From CAZCJU01 sp964562175 (GTDB lineage: Bacteria > Bacillota > Clostridia > Oscillospirales > CAG-272), in assembly GCA_964562175.1 (NCBI GenBank), contig CAZLRV010000017.1, forward strand, positions 1-34,845: a DNA stretch of 34,845 bases, written 5' to 3'. The notes beneath the pieces were generated by a model. It made no database searches. It had not been told where the DNA came from and was given only the letters and a program-made list of their open reading frames with translations. Below, piece by piece: positions 1-8,403 of the stretch (the first letter of the stretch is position 1; every line of letters begins with the position of its first letter). The translations under genes and the position numbers were made by a program.

Positions 1-244
1 AACTCTTTCTTTAACTTTTTTTCTCTCAACTTGTTGTGCCGGGTGTTTCATATTTGACTTTGTTTTGACGATTGCCTTTCTCGGTCGTATTGCGTGTTAA
101 AAAAATCAAAGTAATCTTACTCTGATACGGCACTTTTTTTAATATTTATTCCTTTTATGCAATCCCCTCTCCTCTTTTTCTTATCGCATCGAGCATAAAT
201 ATGCTGTATAGAACAACCGATTGAAGGCTTCTGTCCACCCAATT

Positions 245-1190
245 AAAATTTGCATTTGCGCCGTTTTTTAGGTTTACAAGTCACTTTTTTATTAAGTACT
301 TTGAATTCACCGGTGCGGCAACGGATATTTGTCAGTGTCAATGAGATATACCGAGAAAGCTGTCCACTTCCGTTGCGACATTTTTATACATACCGTTTGT
401 ATGATGAACAAGTATGTAGCTTGCCGACTTGATTCTTTTGTTTGCCTGTGTTAAAAAGCTCCGCACTAGAGCGGCTAAGGCAAAGACCCAAATCGCAGAA
501 CAGATCGTCACATACTCATATTTTGCAAGATCAGCATCATTGGTTCAATCGGCATATCCCACCTATGCATACATTTTCTGCCACGCCACCAAAAACCAAG
601 CGTCCCATCGGTTCTTTCGATTGCCTTTATTTTATACATCGGCGCCGGACTTATCGGCATATTCGTATGCGATTTTCTTAACATACCCCATTCGAGAAAA
701 GAATACCGTAAGCTTTGATTTATCCGTGCCGATATTTTTATATTTTTCAGCATCGACTGAAAAGCTCTCCTGTCTACGCAAAATATATATCACATAGCCC
801 GTCAGTGCTTGGCAAAGCCCGAAAACGAAATATGCCGTTGATAAGAAGTTCATCGAAAAAATATAAAACTGAATGCATATTCAAAGCATAAGCGTCACGC
901 CAAACACGCCGCCCAAAATCACGCCGAGTTTTTTGTTTCTAACAAGCATTAGTGCCGAGGTAAATTATTTATTCCGTTTACCACAAGCAGTGCTTTACCC
1001 AAAATGTATAATCTCTAAATAATATATCGGCAAACGGTAGCTTTTAAAGTATGGAGCGTCGCATCCGTCTGCAAAATCTTGCCCGTGGGGTCAATCAGCA
1101 TGCAGAACGAACCCCATACCGCACCGATACCCACAAACAGTGTCCGGAACATCAGCCATTTTCGGGCTGTATCGTATCTTGATTTTTTTA
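245..1190 (-). pseudogene. Broken gene: membrane domain fused to a flavodoxin-like domain
   Basis: Read on the minus strand from about 1180 down, the pieces join into one protein. First comes a hydrophobic part with RKWLMFRTLFVGIGAVWG, then SALMLVRNKKLGVILGGVF and NFLSTAYFVFGLCQALTGY. Next is a flavodoxin-like part with FSRMGYVKKIAYEYADKSGA, ERTDGTLGFWWRGRKCMHRW, ADLAKYEYVTICSAIWVFAL and YILVHHTNGMYKN. The pieces lie in different frames. In-frame stops fall near 1017 and 882, and frames shift near 960, 640 and 350, so no full product can be made. The order suggests a membrane protein of about four helices fused to a flavodoxin, which would be a membrane-bound FMN redox protein if intact. The flavodoxin assignment rests on my reading of the motif layout and no FMN loop is confirmed. 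Confidence 0.6.
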
Positions 1191-1721
1191 TAGTTTTTCA
1201 ATCATTTTTAATATTTCAAATATCAACGGTGTGGGAAAGTGATTATCGGCTCATATTTACAAATCACCATCACGGAATATCTTCGCTTATGAGACATTTT
1301 GTATTGACTTTTTCATCGTTCCCTTCGGCACGGCGTAATTACATTACAAATACCTACGTTTGAAAATATTTACTTAATACTACTCGATAGCTCATTTATG
1401 TCAAGAATCGGCAAGATAGCTCTTTTTTGTTGACGCTTGAGATTTATGTCCACAACGATGTTATAAACGTTGGAGAAGCGTCTTTGCCTTTTTAAAAGCC
1501 ATGCGCCACGTAAATGTGCATTTCATCGTCGTATGCAATAACGAAGTAGGCCCCATTACGTTGTAGGTGATTTTATTACTTATAGCCTGTTGTGGCAGAC
1601 GACTATTCGCATATATTGCTTATGTTTTTTCTATTGATAAGAGTTCTTCCCATCGTTTTTCATAATAATCCGAATCGATTCGAGTTTTTTTAAAAAAATC
1701 AAAATATTTTTCAAAAACCCC
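1191..1721. other. Gene-free, decayed intergenic stretch
   Basis: I see no intact gene here. The minus strand keeps an open stretch near 1372-1520 reading FSNVYNIVVDINLKRQQK and ending in DINELSSSIK before a TAA. It has no start codon or ribosome binding site and I do not recognise it. The stretch is AT-rich with many stops in all frames and is probably remnant DNA. Confidence 0.5.
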
Positions 1722-1750
1722 TTGATTATTTTGAAAAAGTGTGATATAAT
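1722..1750 (+). promoter_or_regulatory. Sigma-A-type promoter ahead of tRNA-Ser
   Basis: TTGATT (1722-1727) and TATAAT (1745-1750) are separated by exactly 17 bases, close to the vegetative consensus. The tRNA starts about 83 bases after the likely initiation point. The leader between them holds three short inverted repeats: GATTGC/GCAATC at 1761-1779, ATTCAAATTGAAT at 1793-1805 and CTCCA/TGGAG at 1816-1827. Confidence 0.7.
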
Positions 1751-1839
1751 ACACCTCGTTGATTGCATTATTCGCAATCGGCAAACAATACGATTCAAAT
1801 TGAATAGCAGTTACGCTCCAAATGGAGTTTAACATATAC

Positions 1840-1928
1840 GGAGAGATATCGAAGCGGTCATAACGGGGCTGACTCGAAATCAGTTTGTGGGAAACCACAC
1901 GAGGGTTCGAATCCCTCTCTCTCCGCCA
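1840..1928 (+). tRNA. tRNA-Ser(CGA)
   Basis: This is a class II tRNA of 89 bases including the encoded CCA. The acceptor pair is GGAGAGA with TCTCTCC, followed by a G discriminator and CCA. The anticodon stem is GCTGA/TCAGT around the loop CTCGAAA, which gives anticodon CGA (reads UCG). A long variable arm (GTGGG AAA CCCAC-like) and the T-loop TTCGAAT are present. The long variable arm and CGA anticodon both identify serine. Confidence 0.97.
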
Positions 1929-1981
1929 TAACCAACACATACGAACTCAAAGTAATTTGGTTTAAGTGTGTGTTCTCAGTA

Positions 1982-2032
1982 AAAGCAGAACTACCGCATA
2001 AGGATTAACGCCTTGTGCGGTAGTTCTGCTTT
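1982..2032 (+). terminator. Long inverted repeat after tRNA-Ser, probable terminator
   Basis: Two 22-base arms (1982-2003 and 2011-2032) pair completely apart from one G-U wobble, around the 7-base loop ATTAACG. The arms begin AAAGCAGAACTACCGCA and end in TTCTGCTTT. Only a short T run follows, so it is an atypical terminator. The 22-bp stem could also be a processing signal or a remnant of a small mobile repeat. Confidence 0.55.
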
Positions 2033-2093
2033 GCAAACCGTCAATGATCACCGTGCGGCGTGTAGCGATTGCAGAAAAAAAAGCAAAAAAAAT

Positions 2094-2130
2094 AAATCCC
2101 GTAATTGCCGCTGTAACAATTACGGGATTT
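2094..2130 (-). terminator. Intrinsic terminator of the DUF2800 fragment
   Basis: The arms AAATCCCGTAATTG (2094-2107) and CAATTACGGGATTT (2117-2130) pair perfectly over 14 bp. On the minus strand the hairpin is followed by a long T-rich tract (plus-strand A tract 2076-2093), the classic rho-independent layout for the gene ending at 2159. Confidence 0.85.
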
Positions 2131-2158
2131 CGCGCGTATATTATCGCATATATGGACG

Positions 2159-2452
2159 CTATGGCGTTTTTACACCCATAGGTTTGCCCAAAGGCTTCGT
2201 TACACAGTCATTCAGCAGCTCTTCAAACTTAGGCTTGCCGAGCAGTTTTTCAACGCCGGTGAGCGTGATAGGCTTACGCTCATAAAGCAGAGCTTCGTCA
2301 TATCCTGCGGCAATCACCTTGCCGAAAGCGGTATCAATGTCGGTGAAGGCTCTATTGCTCTTACCTGCGACCACCTTCCAACCGTCAATGGTCTTTCCGT
2401 CAAGCAGGGCTTGCGTTGCATAGTCGCAGAGGTCTTTGTATGGTTTAGTCAT
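2159..2452 (-). CDS. DUF2800 phage-type protein, C-terminal remnant
   Basis: The 97-residue product matches what I know of the C-terminal end of phage DUF2800 proteins: a helical YATQALLDGKTIDGWKVVAG segment, the SNRAFTD motif (usual form SNRKYTD), a Y-E-R-K-P-I-T-LTGVEKLLGK stretch (usual form LLGITAMEKLLGK) and the closing KPLGKP. Full proteins of this family are several hundred residues long and carry an N-terminal RecB-like nuclease-type domain. Here only the tail is left, starting at an internal ATG with no clear ribosome binding site. It keeps its own terminator at 2094-2130. It lies 230 bases past tRNA-Ser, which suggests the scar of an old prophage near that tRNA. It is probably not functional. 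The family call is fairly sure. Confidence 0.7.
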   Translation of the reverse strand: MTKPYKDLCDYATQALLDGKTIDGWKVVAGKSNRAFTDIDTAFGKVIAAGYDEALLYERKPITLTGVEKLLGKPKFEELLNDCVTKPLGKPMGVKTP

Positions 2453-2560
2453 TGAAAGCTTTTAAATTTCATGTTATAGTATTTAACGACACTACAAAAA
2501 TAATAGTGCAACTATTATAGGAGTCTGTAAATGCTATGTGGTCATTCTTCATAAAAATGA

Positions 2561-2603
2561 TATAATAGAATCGCAGAAACGTTTCTGAAATAATAATCGG
2601 AGG
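2561..2603 (+). promoter_or_regulatory. -10 box, 14-bp palindromic operator and RBS of the XRE gene
   Basis: TATAAT lies at 2561-2566, and no good -35 box is visible 17 bases upstream. A perfect palindrome CAGAAACGTTTCTG (2574-2587) sits just after the -10 box. GGAGG (2599-2603) lies 8 bases before the ATG at 2612. A palindrome in this position is typical of an autorepressor binding site, so the XRE protein probably controlled itself. That role is inference. Confidence 0.55.
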
Positions 2604-2611
2604 AACCAATT

Positions 2612-3711
2612 ATGTCCATTGGAGCAACAATAAAAAGACCGCGCAGAGAGCGCAGTATCACACAAGAACAGCTTGCGGAGTATTTAGGTATCGGCACCGG
2701 AGCAGTATCTCAATGGGAATGCGACCGAACTGCACCCGATACTACGCAGTTACCGCTTCTTGCGAGCATTTTTGATGTCAGCGCAAATGGAGCTTCTTGA
2801 GATTGTCGGCAAAAAGAAAGAAGATGTCATACAGGCTTTTTTACGCAAATACGATGAACTTCCAATAAAGACGACCTTATATCGAAATTCGATTTGACAA
2901 AAGAAACGTATATAAAATATCCAAACGATTATCGTGTTATTGAAAAGTATATTTTAGAATTGTTCAATGACCCGAATTATCCCAACGAGCCATTTGGCGA
3001 AGAAGTTCACAAGGATGAGCTTTTTAGGCTTTGCAAAAATGTTCTTGAGTATTGCACAACTCAAAAAATTCGTTATACTGCGATGGATATTCTTTCGACA
3101 CTCTATGTTAATGATGGTCGCACTGATAAAGCAAAAGAAATATATGAGCAGTTTCCCGAAAGCGTATACGATACTGTTTCCGAGCTTCATGAGCAAATGT
3201 ATCGCAGATGTGACAGCGAAAAATATACCGAATTCATCAAAAAGAATCTGCGCTATACTGCTGAACATCTTATAAATAAGATCGGGAATTTCGGAACCTT
3301 TGCGGCAACTACCGTCGAAGATAAGATTCGAGCATGCCAAAAATGCATCTCCCTTATCGAACTTATTTATGATGACGGCGACTATGGTTTCGCATACTAT
3401 CATCTCGGACATATTCACTGCTTAATTGTGAAACTTTATTACAGGGTAAAGGATAACGAAATGCAGCTTTGTATCTTGAAAAAGGACTGCGTTTCAGCAA
3501 AGTATACGATGAGTTGCCTGCAAAAGTGACTCACACATCACTCTTATTGCAAAATAATACAGAAGATTTATCCGAGGTTTACAACGGTACACAAATGAAC
3601 CGTGTTGCATACGAAATCGAAGAATTCAAAAAAATACCAAGTACCACAAGCTTGGAGACCGTACTTCTCAATTTCATAAGCAAGTACGCTAAATTCGCAA
3701 AGACAGAATAA
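2612..3711 (+). pseudogene. Frameshifted XRE-family regulator with long helical C-terminal domain
   Basis: The N-terminus is a Cro/C1-type helix-turn-helix: IGATIKRPRRERSITQEQLA, then LGIGTGAVSQWE, then LPLLASIFDVSA. It then breaks. The sequence continues in a second frame (MELLEIVGKKKEDVIQAFLR, about 2789-2865), then a third (LTKETYIKYPNDYRVIEKYI onward, 2894-3450), then a fourth (LEKGLRFSKVYDELPAKVTH to the stop at 3711). Joined, these give one protein of about 365 residues with an HTH followed by a helical, TPR-like region, a common layout of Clostridia regulators. At least three frameshifts mean no full product, although the HTH part alone (62 residues) could still be made. The promoter region and ribosome binding site look intact, so decay is recent. 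Sequencing error is a less likely explanation for three shifts. Confidence 0.7.
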
Positions 3712-3929
3712 CAGCAAAAGAAGAAGATCCATTCGCATTTGATATGTTTAGAAGTATTTTCCTTCGACGATATAGTCTTCTACCGGTCGTCATCTATCTC
3801 GGTCGGAGTATCGTTCTCGAACGGATTCGGCTGCCCGCCGATCTGCGATTTGCATTCCGTGGTTTCTTCTTCCGTTTCTCGGCTTTTTTCTCTGTCGCAA
3901 TTTTTTGCTACTATATCCGAATAATAAAA

Positions 3930-4649
3930 TCAAAGACTATTCAATATGTTTTGTTTGGCTGTTGCATATTCTTCGGCTGTAATATTGCCGTTTTCATACT
4001 CCGTTTTAAGTCTATGTAATTCGCTTTCAAGGGTGATCTTGTTTTTGTTTTCGGCTATACGGAAATAGTAAATTAAAAATACAGCAATAAATAAAAATCC
4101 ATAGCTTGAAACAATAGCATACAGTACATTATAATTAACAAAATTATTTATTACGGCAAACAAGCTCAAAGTGGCAATCACAGATATAACAATACGGGAC
4201 ACTTTCAAGAATTTGTGCTTTTTCAGTACATCTATAAGCAAGAATGCGAACGCCGCAAGATAAGCCGTTGAAAACAATACATTTGTTGTGTATTGGCTGA
4301 TTATTGGCTTTACCCATTCCATATCAGCATTGTAATTGCTGTATGTAACGATCAATTTTATTATGCTTATTATCGAATAAACACGGGAAACAATATCAAC
4401 AAGCAACGCCACGGCAAAGAACTTTGATATAACCTTGTTATTGGCAAAAAACATATATGCAGCAATCAAAAATGCTTCTATCACAAAAAAGAAAAAGGAA
4501 AATGTGAATACCTGCATAGATCTTTGTGTTTCTTGTCCGGTTAAAACCAAGTAATTAAACACCGGCTTTTGCAGAATGTCAAAGACAACAGAAACAACAA
4601 GCAAAATTATAGTGATGATTTTATATTTCGTCAATGCTTTCTCACTCAT
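3930..4649 (-). CDS. Multi-pass membrane protein with C-terminal SHOCT domain
   Basis: The 239-residue product starts with a hydrophobic helix (IITIILLVVSVVFDIL). About six further hydrophobic segments follow, to roughly residue 190. The last 35 residues are charged and contain LKTEYENGNITAEEYATAKQ, which fits the short helical SHOCT domain found at protein ends in many Gram-positive genes. The ribosome binding site AAGGAG lies 7 bases before the ATG and only 11 bases after the stop of the upstream gene, which also ends in a SHOCT domain, so the two form an operon. The role is unknown. SHOCT domains are thought to mediate oligomerisation. No enzyme motif is visible. Confidence 0.75.
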   Translation of the reverse strand: MSEKALTKYKIITIILLVVSVVFDILQKPVFNYLVLTGQETQRSMQVFTFSFFFFVIEAFLIAAYMFFANNKVISKFFAVALLVDIVSRVYSIISIIKLIVTYSNYNADMEWVKPIISQYTTNVLFSTAYLAAFAFLLIDVLKKHKFLKVSRIVISVIATLSLFAVINNFVNYNVLYAIVSSYGFLFIAVFLIYYFRIAENKNKITLESELHRLKTEYENGNITAEEYATAKQNILNSL

Positions 4650-4660
4650 ATTACCGCTCC

Positions 4661-5002
4661 TTACTTTGCGCTGTTTATCTTTGATCGATATTCTTCTTCG
4701 GTTATCAATCCGTCATTACGCCATTTTTCAAGTGTTTTATCCTTTGCGCTCGTTTTGGGAACATCTGTATTTTTCTTATTGGCTATAATATTGCTGTTTT
4801 CAATCAATTCACCAAAGCCATAAAGAACAAGTGCGGAAATCCAAGAAACCAATGATCCAACTGTCATTATCAGCAGACCGATCAATGCCATATTTTCCAT
4901 AGAAACAAGCATAACAAATCCATATATCAAGCAAACGGCAATGCCTATCCAAGCGGCTACTTTTGCTATTGCTTTAATTTTAGCACCAACATTATTAAAC
5001 AT
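4661..5002 (-). CDS. Small membrane protein with C-terminal SHOCT domain
   Basis: The 113-residue product has two hydrophobic helices (about residues 16-35 and 40-66). A short linker follows, and it ends in DKTLEKWRNDGLITEEEYRS, a typical SHOCT domain. I place the start at the ATG at 5002 because AGAGGT lies 7 bases upstream. A TTG at 5023 would add seven residues but has no spacing to a binding site. It is the first gene of a two-gene operon driven by the promoter at 5040-5068. Function is unknown. The pair shares domain type and probably acts together in the membrane. Confidence 0.75.
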   Translation of the reverse strand: MFNNVGAKIKAIAKVAAWIGIAVCLIYGFVMLVSMENMALIGLLIMTVGSLVSWISALVLYGFGELIENSNIIANKKNTDVPKTSAKDKTLEKWRNDGLITEEEYRSKINSAK

Positions 5003-5039
5003 ATCTTTGACCTCTTTTCTCAATATTTGAATTTTTACG

Positions 5040-5068
5040 ATTATATCACAAATTTATGAATAATGCAA
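5040..5068 (-). promoter_or_regulatory. Promoter of the SHOCT operon
   Basis: On the minus strand, TTGCAT (5063-5068) and TATAAT (5040-5045) are separated by 17 bases, about 40 bases before the ATG at 5002. A second TATAAT-like box lies upstream at 5081-5086. Confidence 0.65.
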
Positions 5069-5194
5069 CGGGCAGAAACGATTATACCTACAATCAGCAA
5101 CTTTTTTCGACTTTTGCCGAAGAGCAACGAAATAAATCGCAGATGTTTCCGTGAGAAAGGCTCCTCTTGGCAAAATTATTAAGAGGTGATATTT

Positions 5195-5404
5195 ATGATT
5201 ATATGCTTGTCCGTGCGGTTAAAAGAATTACGCACAGATCGAAATCTTACACAAGCATATTTTGCTGAATTTATAGGGATGTGCGTTCCGTTACTTTCGC
5301 ATATGAGATGCACATCTGTAACATTCTGGCATGTGTTCGATTTTATATGTGATCACAGCCGACTATTTGCTATATACTTATACGAATACACCGACAAAAC
5401 AAAG
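5195..5404 (+). pseudogene. Broken XRE-family regulator
   Basis: The frame opens at the ATG at 5195, behind the binding site AAGAGGTGA. The first 30 residues are a good helix-turn-helix start (VRLKELRTDRNLTQAYFAEF, then IGMCVPLLSH). After that the sequence loses the usual recognition-helix and linker pattern, although LFAIYLYEYTDK resembles the normal end of such regulators (SIDYLLGYTDK-like). The open frame only stops at 5489, inside the antisense of guaA, past the guaA terminator. This shows the native stop is lost. It is most likely a decayed gene. Confidence 0.5.
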
Positions 5405-5407
5405 ATA

Positions 5408-5439
5408 CCCGAAAACTCTGTATTTTCAAAGTTTTCGGG
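5408..5439 (-). terminator. Terminator of the gat-pur-guaA operon
   Basis: CCCGAAAACT (5408-5417) pairs with AGTTTTCGGG (5430-5439) over 10 bp, 7 bases past the guaA stop. On the minus strand the hairpin is followed by TATCTTTGTTTTG, a moderate T-rich tract. It fits an intrinsic terminator closing the operon. Confidence 0.7.
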
Positions 5440-5445
5440 CATTAT

Positions 5446-6987
5446 TTATTCCCACTCCACCGTGGCGGGGGGTTTTGAGGTAATATCGTAGACTACTCGG
5501 CAGACGGAGTCGATCTCGCCGGTTATTCTGCTTGATGTTTTTTCAAGCACCTCATAGGGGAGCTTAGTCCACTCGGCTGTCATAAAATCATCGGTGGTTA
5601 CGGCACGCAGTGCAACCGTTGCGCCGTAGACTCTCGCATCTCCTTTAACGCCGACGCTTGACATATCGGTAAGTACGGCAAAGTATTGGTCGGCACCGAC
5701 TGTGTCGGCGTTTTCAAGCTCTTGTCTGAATATGGCATCTGCTCGACGCAGAATTTCAAGCTTTTGTTCCGTGACCTCGCCTATGATACGCACGGCAAGA
5801 CCGGGTCCGGGGAACGGCTGTCTGAAAACAAGCTTTTCCGGTACACCGAGGCGCAGACCTATCTGTCTTACCTCGTCCTTGAACAGCTCCGCCAGTGGCT
5901 CGGCTATGCTTTCAAAGTCCATTACCTCGGGCAAGCCTCCGACATTATGATGACTTTTTATAACGTCCGCATCACCCCGTCCGCTCTCGACGACATCGGG
6001 GTAAATAGTACCCTGAGCCAGCACGTTTATCTTGCCTAACTTCTTTGAGGTATCCTCAAAGACCCGTATAAATTCCGTGCCTATTATCTTTCTCTTTGCT
6101 TCGGGTTCTCGCACACCCTTAAGTCTTTCGAGAAATCTTTCCTTTGCATTTACTCGGATAAAATTATCTCCGAGCAGGGACGAAAAGGTTTTTTCGACCT
6201 CATCCGCTTCGTTTTCTCTCAACAGACCGTGATCGACGAACACGCATATCAAGCCATCGCCTATTGCACGATGAAGCAGATACGCCGCAACCGACGAATC
6301 TACCCCGCCGGACAATGCGAGCAGTATACGTTTTCCCTCAAGCTGTTTTGAATACTTTTTCACCGCACTTTCAATAAAGCTCTCCGATGTCCAATCGCCC
6401 TTACAGTTGCATATCGAATAGAGGAAATTCTCAATTATTTTCCGTCCGTATTCGCTGTGTGTAACCTCGGGATGAAGCTGTACACCGTACAGACCTCTCT
6501 TCTCATCGCATATTGCCGCCGTCGGGCATTTATCCGTATGTGCGATCACCGTAAAGCCTTGCGGAAGAGCCGACACATAGTCGGTATGACTCATCCATAC
6601 AATGCTTTTTTCGGGAATATTTTCAAACAAACGGCACTTTTCGGTATAAACTACGGTGCGACCGTATTCGGACGAATGCTCCGAGGCATCTATTTTGCCG
6701 CCCGACACATATGCGATAAGCTGGTGACCGTAGCAAATTCCGAGTATCGGAATACCGATATCAAGCATATCGGGTGAGCAGTGTGGAGAATCTGGCAGAT
6801 ATACACTGTTAGGCCCTCCGGTGAAGATAACGCCTTTATAGCCGCCGTCCTTTATCTGTTGAGGTGTAATTTTATTGTAAGGCTTTATCTCGGCGTAAAC
6901 TCGGCACTCCCTGACTCGCCGTGCGATAAGCATATCGTATTGACCGCCGAAATCAACAACGAGTATTTTTTCCGTATTTTGGTTCAC
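5446..6987 (-). CDS. guaA: GMP synthase (glutamine-hydrolysing)
   Basis: This cytoplasmic enzyme amidates XMP to GMP using glutamine and ATP. The 513-residue product has the normal full length. The N-terminal class I glutamine amidotransferase carries the nucleophile Cys85 (GICYGHQL) and the His172/Glu174 pair (QLHPEVTH). The PP-loop ATP pyrophosphatase motif SGGVDSS lies at 226-232. The C-terminal dimerisation domain ends in the usual DITSKPPATVEWE. The start is a GTG that overlaps the purB stop (GTGA), so translation is probably coupled to purB. It is the last gene of the operon, followed by a terminator. The assignment is secure. Confidence 0.97.
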   Translation of the reverse strand: MNQNTEKILVVDFGGQYDMLIARRVRECRVYAEIKPYNKITPQQIKDGGYKGVIFTGGPNSVYLPDSPHCSPDMLDIGIPILGICYGHQLIAYVSGGKIDASEHSSEYGRTVVYTEKCRLFENIPEKSIVWMSHTDYVSALPQGFTVIAHTDKCPTAAICDEKRGLYGVQLHPEVTHSEYGRKIIENFLYSICNCKGDWTSESFIESAVKKYSKQLEGKRILLALSGGVDSSVAAYLLHRAIGDGLICVFVDHGLLRENEADEVEKTFSSLLGDNFIRVNAKERFLERLKGVREPEAKRKIIGTEFIRVFEDTSKKLGKINVLAQGTIYPDVVESGRGDADVIKSHHNVGGLPEVMDFESIAEPLAELFKDEVRQIGLRLGVPEKLVFRQPFPGPGLAVRIIGEVTEQKLEILRRADAIFRQELENADTVGADQYFAVLTDMSSVGVKGDARVYGATVALRAVTTDDFMTAEWTKLPYEVLEKTSSRITGEIDSVCRVVYDITSKPPATVEWE

Positions 6988-8399
6988 AGCTCTATATCAT
7001 CCTCGCATTTTTCGTAATTATCGAGCAGGGGCTTGAGCTTGTCCAAGAACCTTTCGACCTGCTCTTTACATCTGCCGGTGTATGCGCTCGGCTCAAGCAC
7101 AGACTCGATCTGCTCACGGCTGAGACCTATCTCGCTTTCGTTTGCCAAGCGTGATATCAGATCACAGCCTTCTCCGTTTTTCATCGCCCTTGTCGCTTCC
7201 ATTGAGCATTTGCGTATTATTTCGTGTATCCTCTGCCTGTCACCGCCGTGCTTGACAGCCTCCATCATGATATTTTCCGTTGCCGCAAACGGCAGATACT
7301 CACGCAGGCAGGCATCGGTTATTTTTTCGTTTACAACAAGTCCGGATGCGACGTTTTGGCAAAGTCTTAATATCGAATCGGCACAAAGGAAGCCCTCCGG
7401 CATAGATATTCTTCTGTTTGCCGAATCGTCAAGCGTTCGCTCAAGCCATTGCGTTGATGCGGTAAGATGAGCATTCAGGGCATCGGTCATAAGATATCTT
7501 GAAAGCGAGCATATACGTTCGCATCTCATGGGATTACGTTTATACGCCATGGCGGATGAGCCTATCTGCTCATCTTCAAACGGTTCCTCTAACTGTCTGT
7601 CGTGCTGGAGCAGGCGAATATCCTCTGCCATTCTGTAAGCACTTTGAGCAATGGAGGAAAGAGCGTTCAATATTCGCGAATCGACCTTGCGGGGATAGGT
7701 CTGTCCCGTTACGTCATAGCATGAATCAAAGCCGAAATCACGACATATAAGCTCGTTCATTTCGTCCGTCTTTTTTCCGTCCCCCTCAAAAAGCTCGTCA
7801 AAGCTTGCTTCGGTGCCGGTAGTGCCTCGACATCCGAGAAGCTTTATGTTGTCAAGTGCGAAATCTATTTCGCCGATATCGGACAAAAGGTCTTGCATCC
7901 AAAGCGTTACACGCTTTCCTACAGTCACCGGCTGTGCGGGTTGATAATGTGTATAACCGAGCGTGGGCGTGTTTTTGTATTTATCCGCAACTGTGTAGAG
8001 AGACGATAAAACGCCCAAAAGACGGCGGCGTATATATTTCAGAGCGTCACGGTATATTATAAGATCGGCGTTATCGGTGACAAAGCAGCTTGTCGCACCG
8101 AGATGTATTATTCCCGCCGCACTCGGCGCAGCTATGCCATATGCGTAAACGTGTGCCATTACGTCGTGTCGCACCTCTTTTTCTCGTTTGCGCACGCATT
8201 CGTAATCTATATCGTATATATGCTCGCGAAGCTGTTTTACCTGCTCCGATGTTATCGGCAGACCGAGGCGGCGTTGTGCCTCGGCAAGGCTGACCCAGAG
8301 CTTACGCCAAGTCGTATAGCGAGTATCGTTTGAAAAGAGCTTGAGCATATATTTCGATGCGTAACGAGTTGACAGAGGCGATTGGTATGTATCGTTCAT
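6984..8399 (-). CDS. purB: Adenylosuccinate lyase
   Basis: This enzyme cleaves adenylosuccinate to AMP and fumarate, and SAICAR to AICAR, in purine synthesis. The 471-residue product belongs to the fumarase/aspartase superfamily. It has the first signature segment THYQPAQPVTVGKR and the mobile signature loop SSAMAYKRNPMRCE with the conserved catalytic serine region. The long form (about 470 residues) with the N-terminal SPLSTRYASKYM is the variant common in Clostridia and Bacteroidota. AGAGGGTG precedes the ATG, and the upstream purA stop is only 4 bases away. Its 3' end overlaps guaA. The call is secure. Confidence 0.96.
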   Translation of the reverse strand: MNDTYQSPLSTRYASKYMLKLFSNDTRYTTWRKLWVSLAEAQRRLGLPITSEQVKQLREHIYDIDYECVRKREKEVRHDVMAHVYAYGIAAPSAAGIIHLGATSCFVTDNADLIIYRDALKYIRRRLLGVLSSLYTVADKYKNTPTLGYTHYQPAQPVTVGKRVTLWMQDLLSDIGEIDFALDNIKLLGCRGTTGTEASFDELFEGDGKKTDEMNELICRDFGFDSCYDVTGQTYPRKVDSRILNALSSIAQSAYRMAEDIRLLQHDRQLEEPFEDEQIGSSAMAYKRNPMRCERICSLSRYLMTDALNAHLTASTQWLERTLDDSANRRISMPEGFLCADSILRLCQNVASGLVVNEKITDACLREYLPFAATENIMMEAVKHGGDRQRIHEIIRKCSMEATRAMKNGEGCDLISRLANESEIGLSREQIESVLEPSAYTGRCKEQVERFLDKLKPLLDNYEKCEDDIEL

Positions 8400-8403
8400 T
8401 TTT

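Noticed and set aside
1620..1940. 106-residue open frame on the minus strand
   Set aside because: It runs through the tRNA-Ser gene in antisense (the RERDSNPR stretch is the usual translated tRNA artefact).
3744..4019. Plus-strand open frame of 91 residues and a minus-strand stretch reading SQIGGQPNPFENDTPTE (about 3808-3915)
   Set aside because: The plus frame overlaps the end of the SHOCT gene and has no binding site. The minus stretch looks like a real protein tail but has no start and I cannot name it, so I do not list it as a gene.
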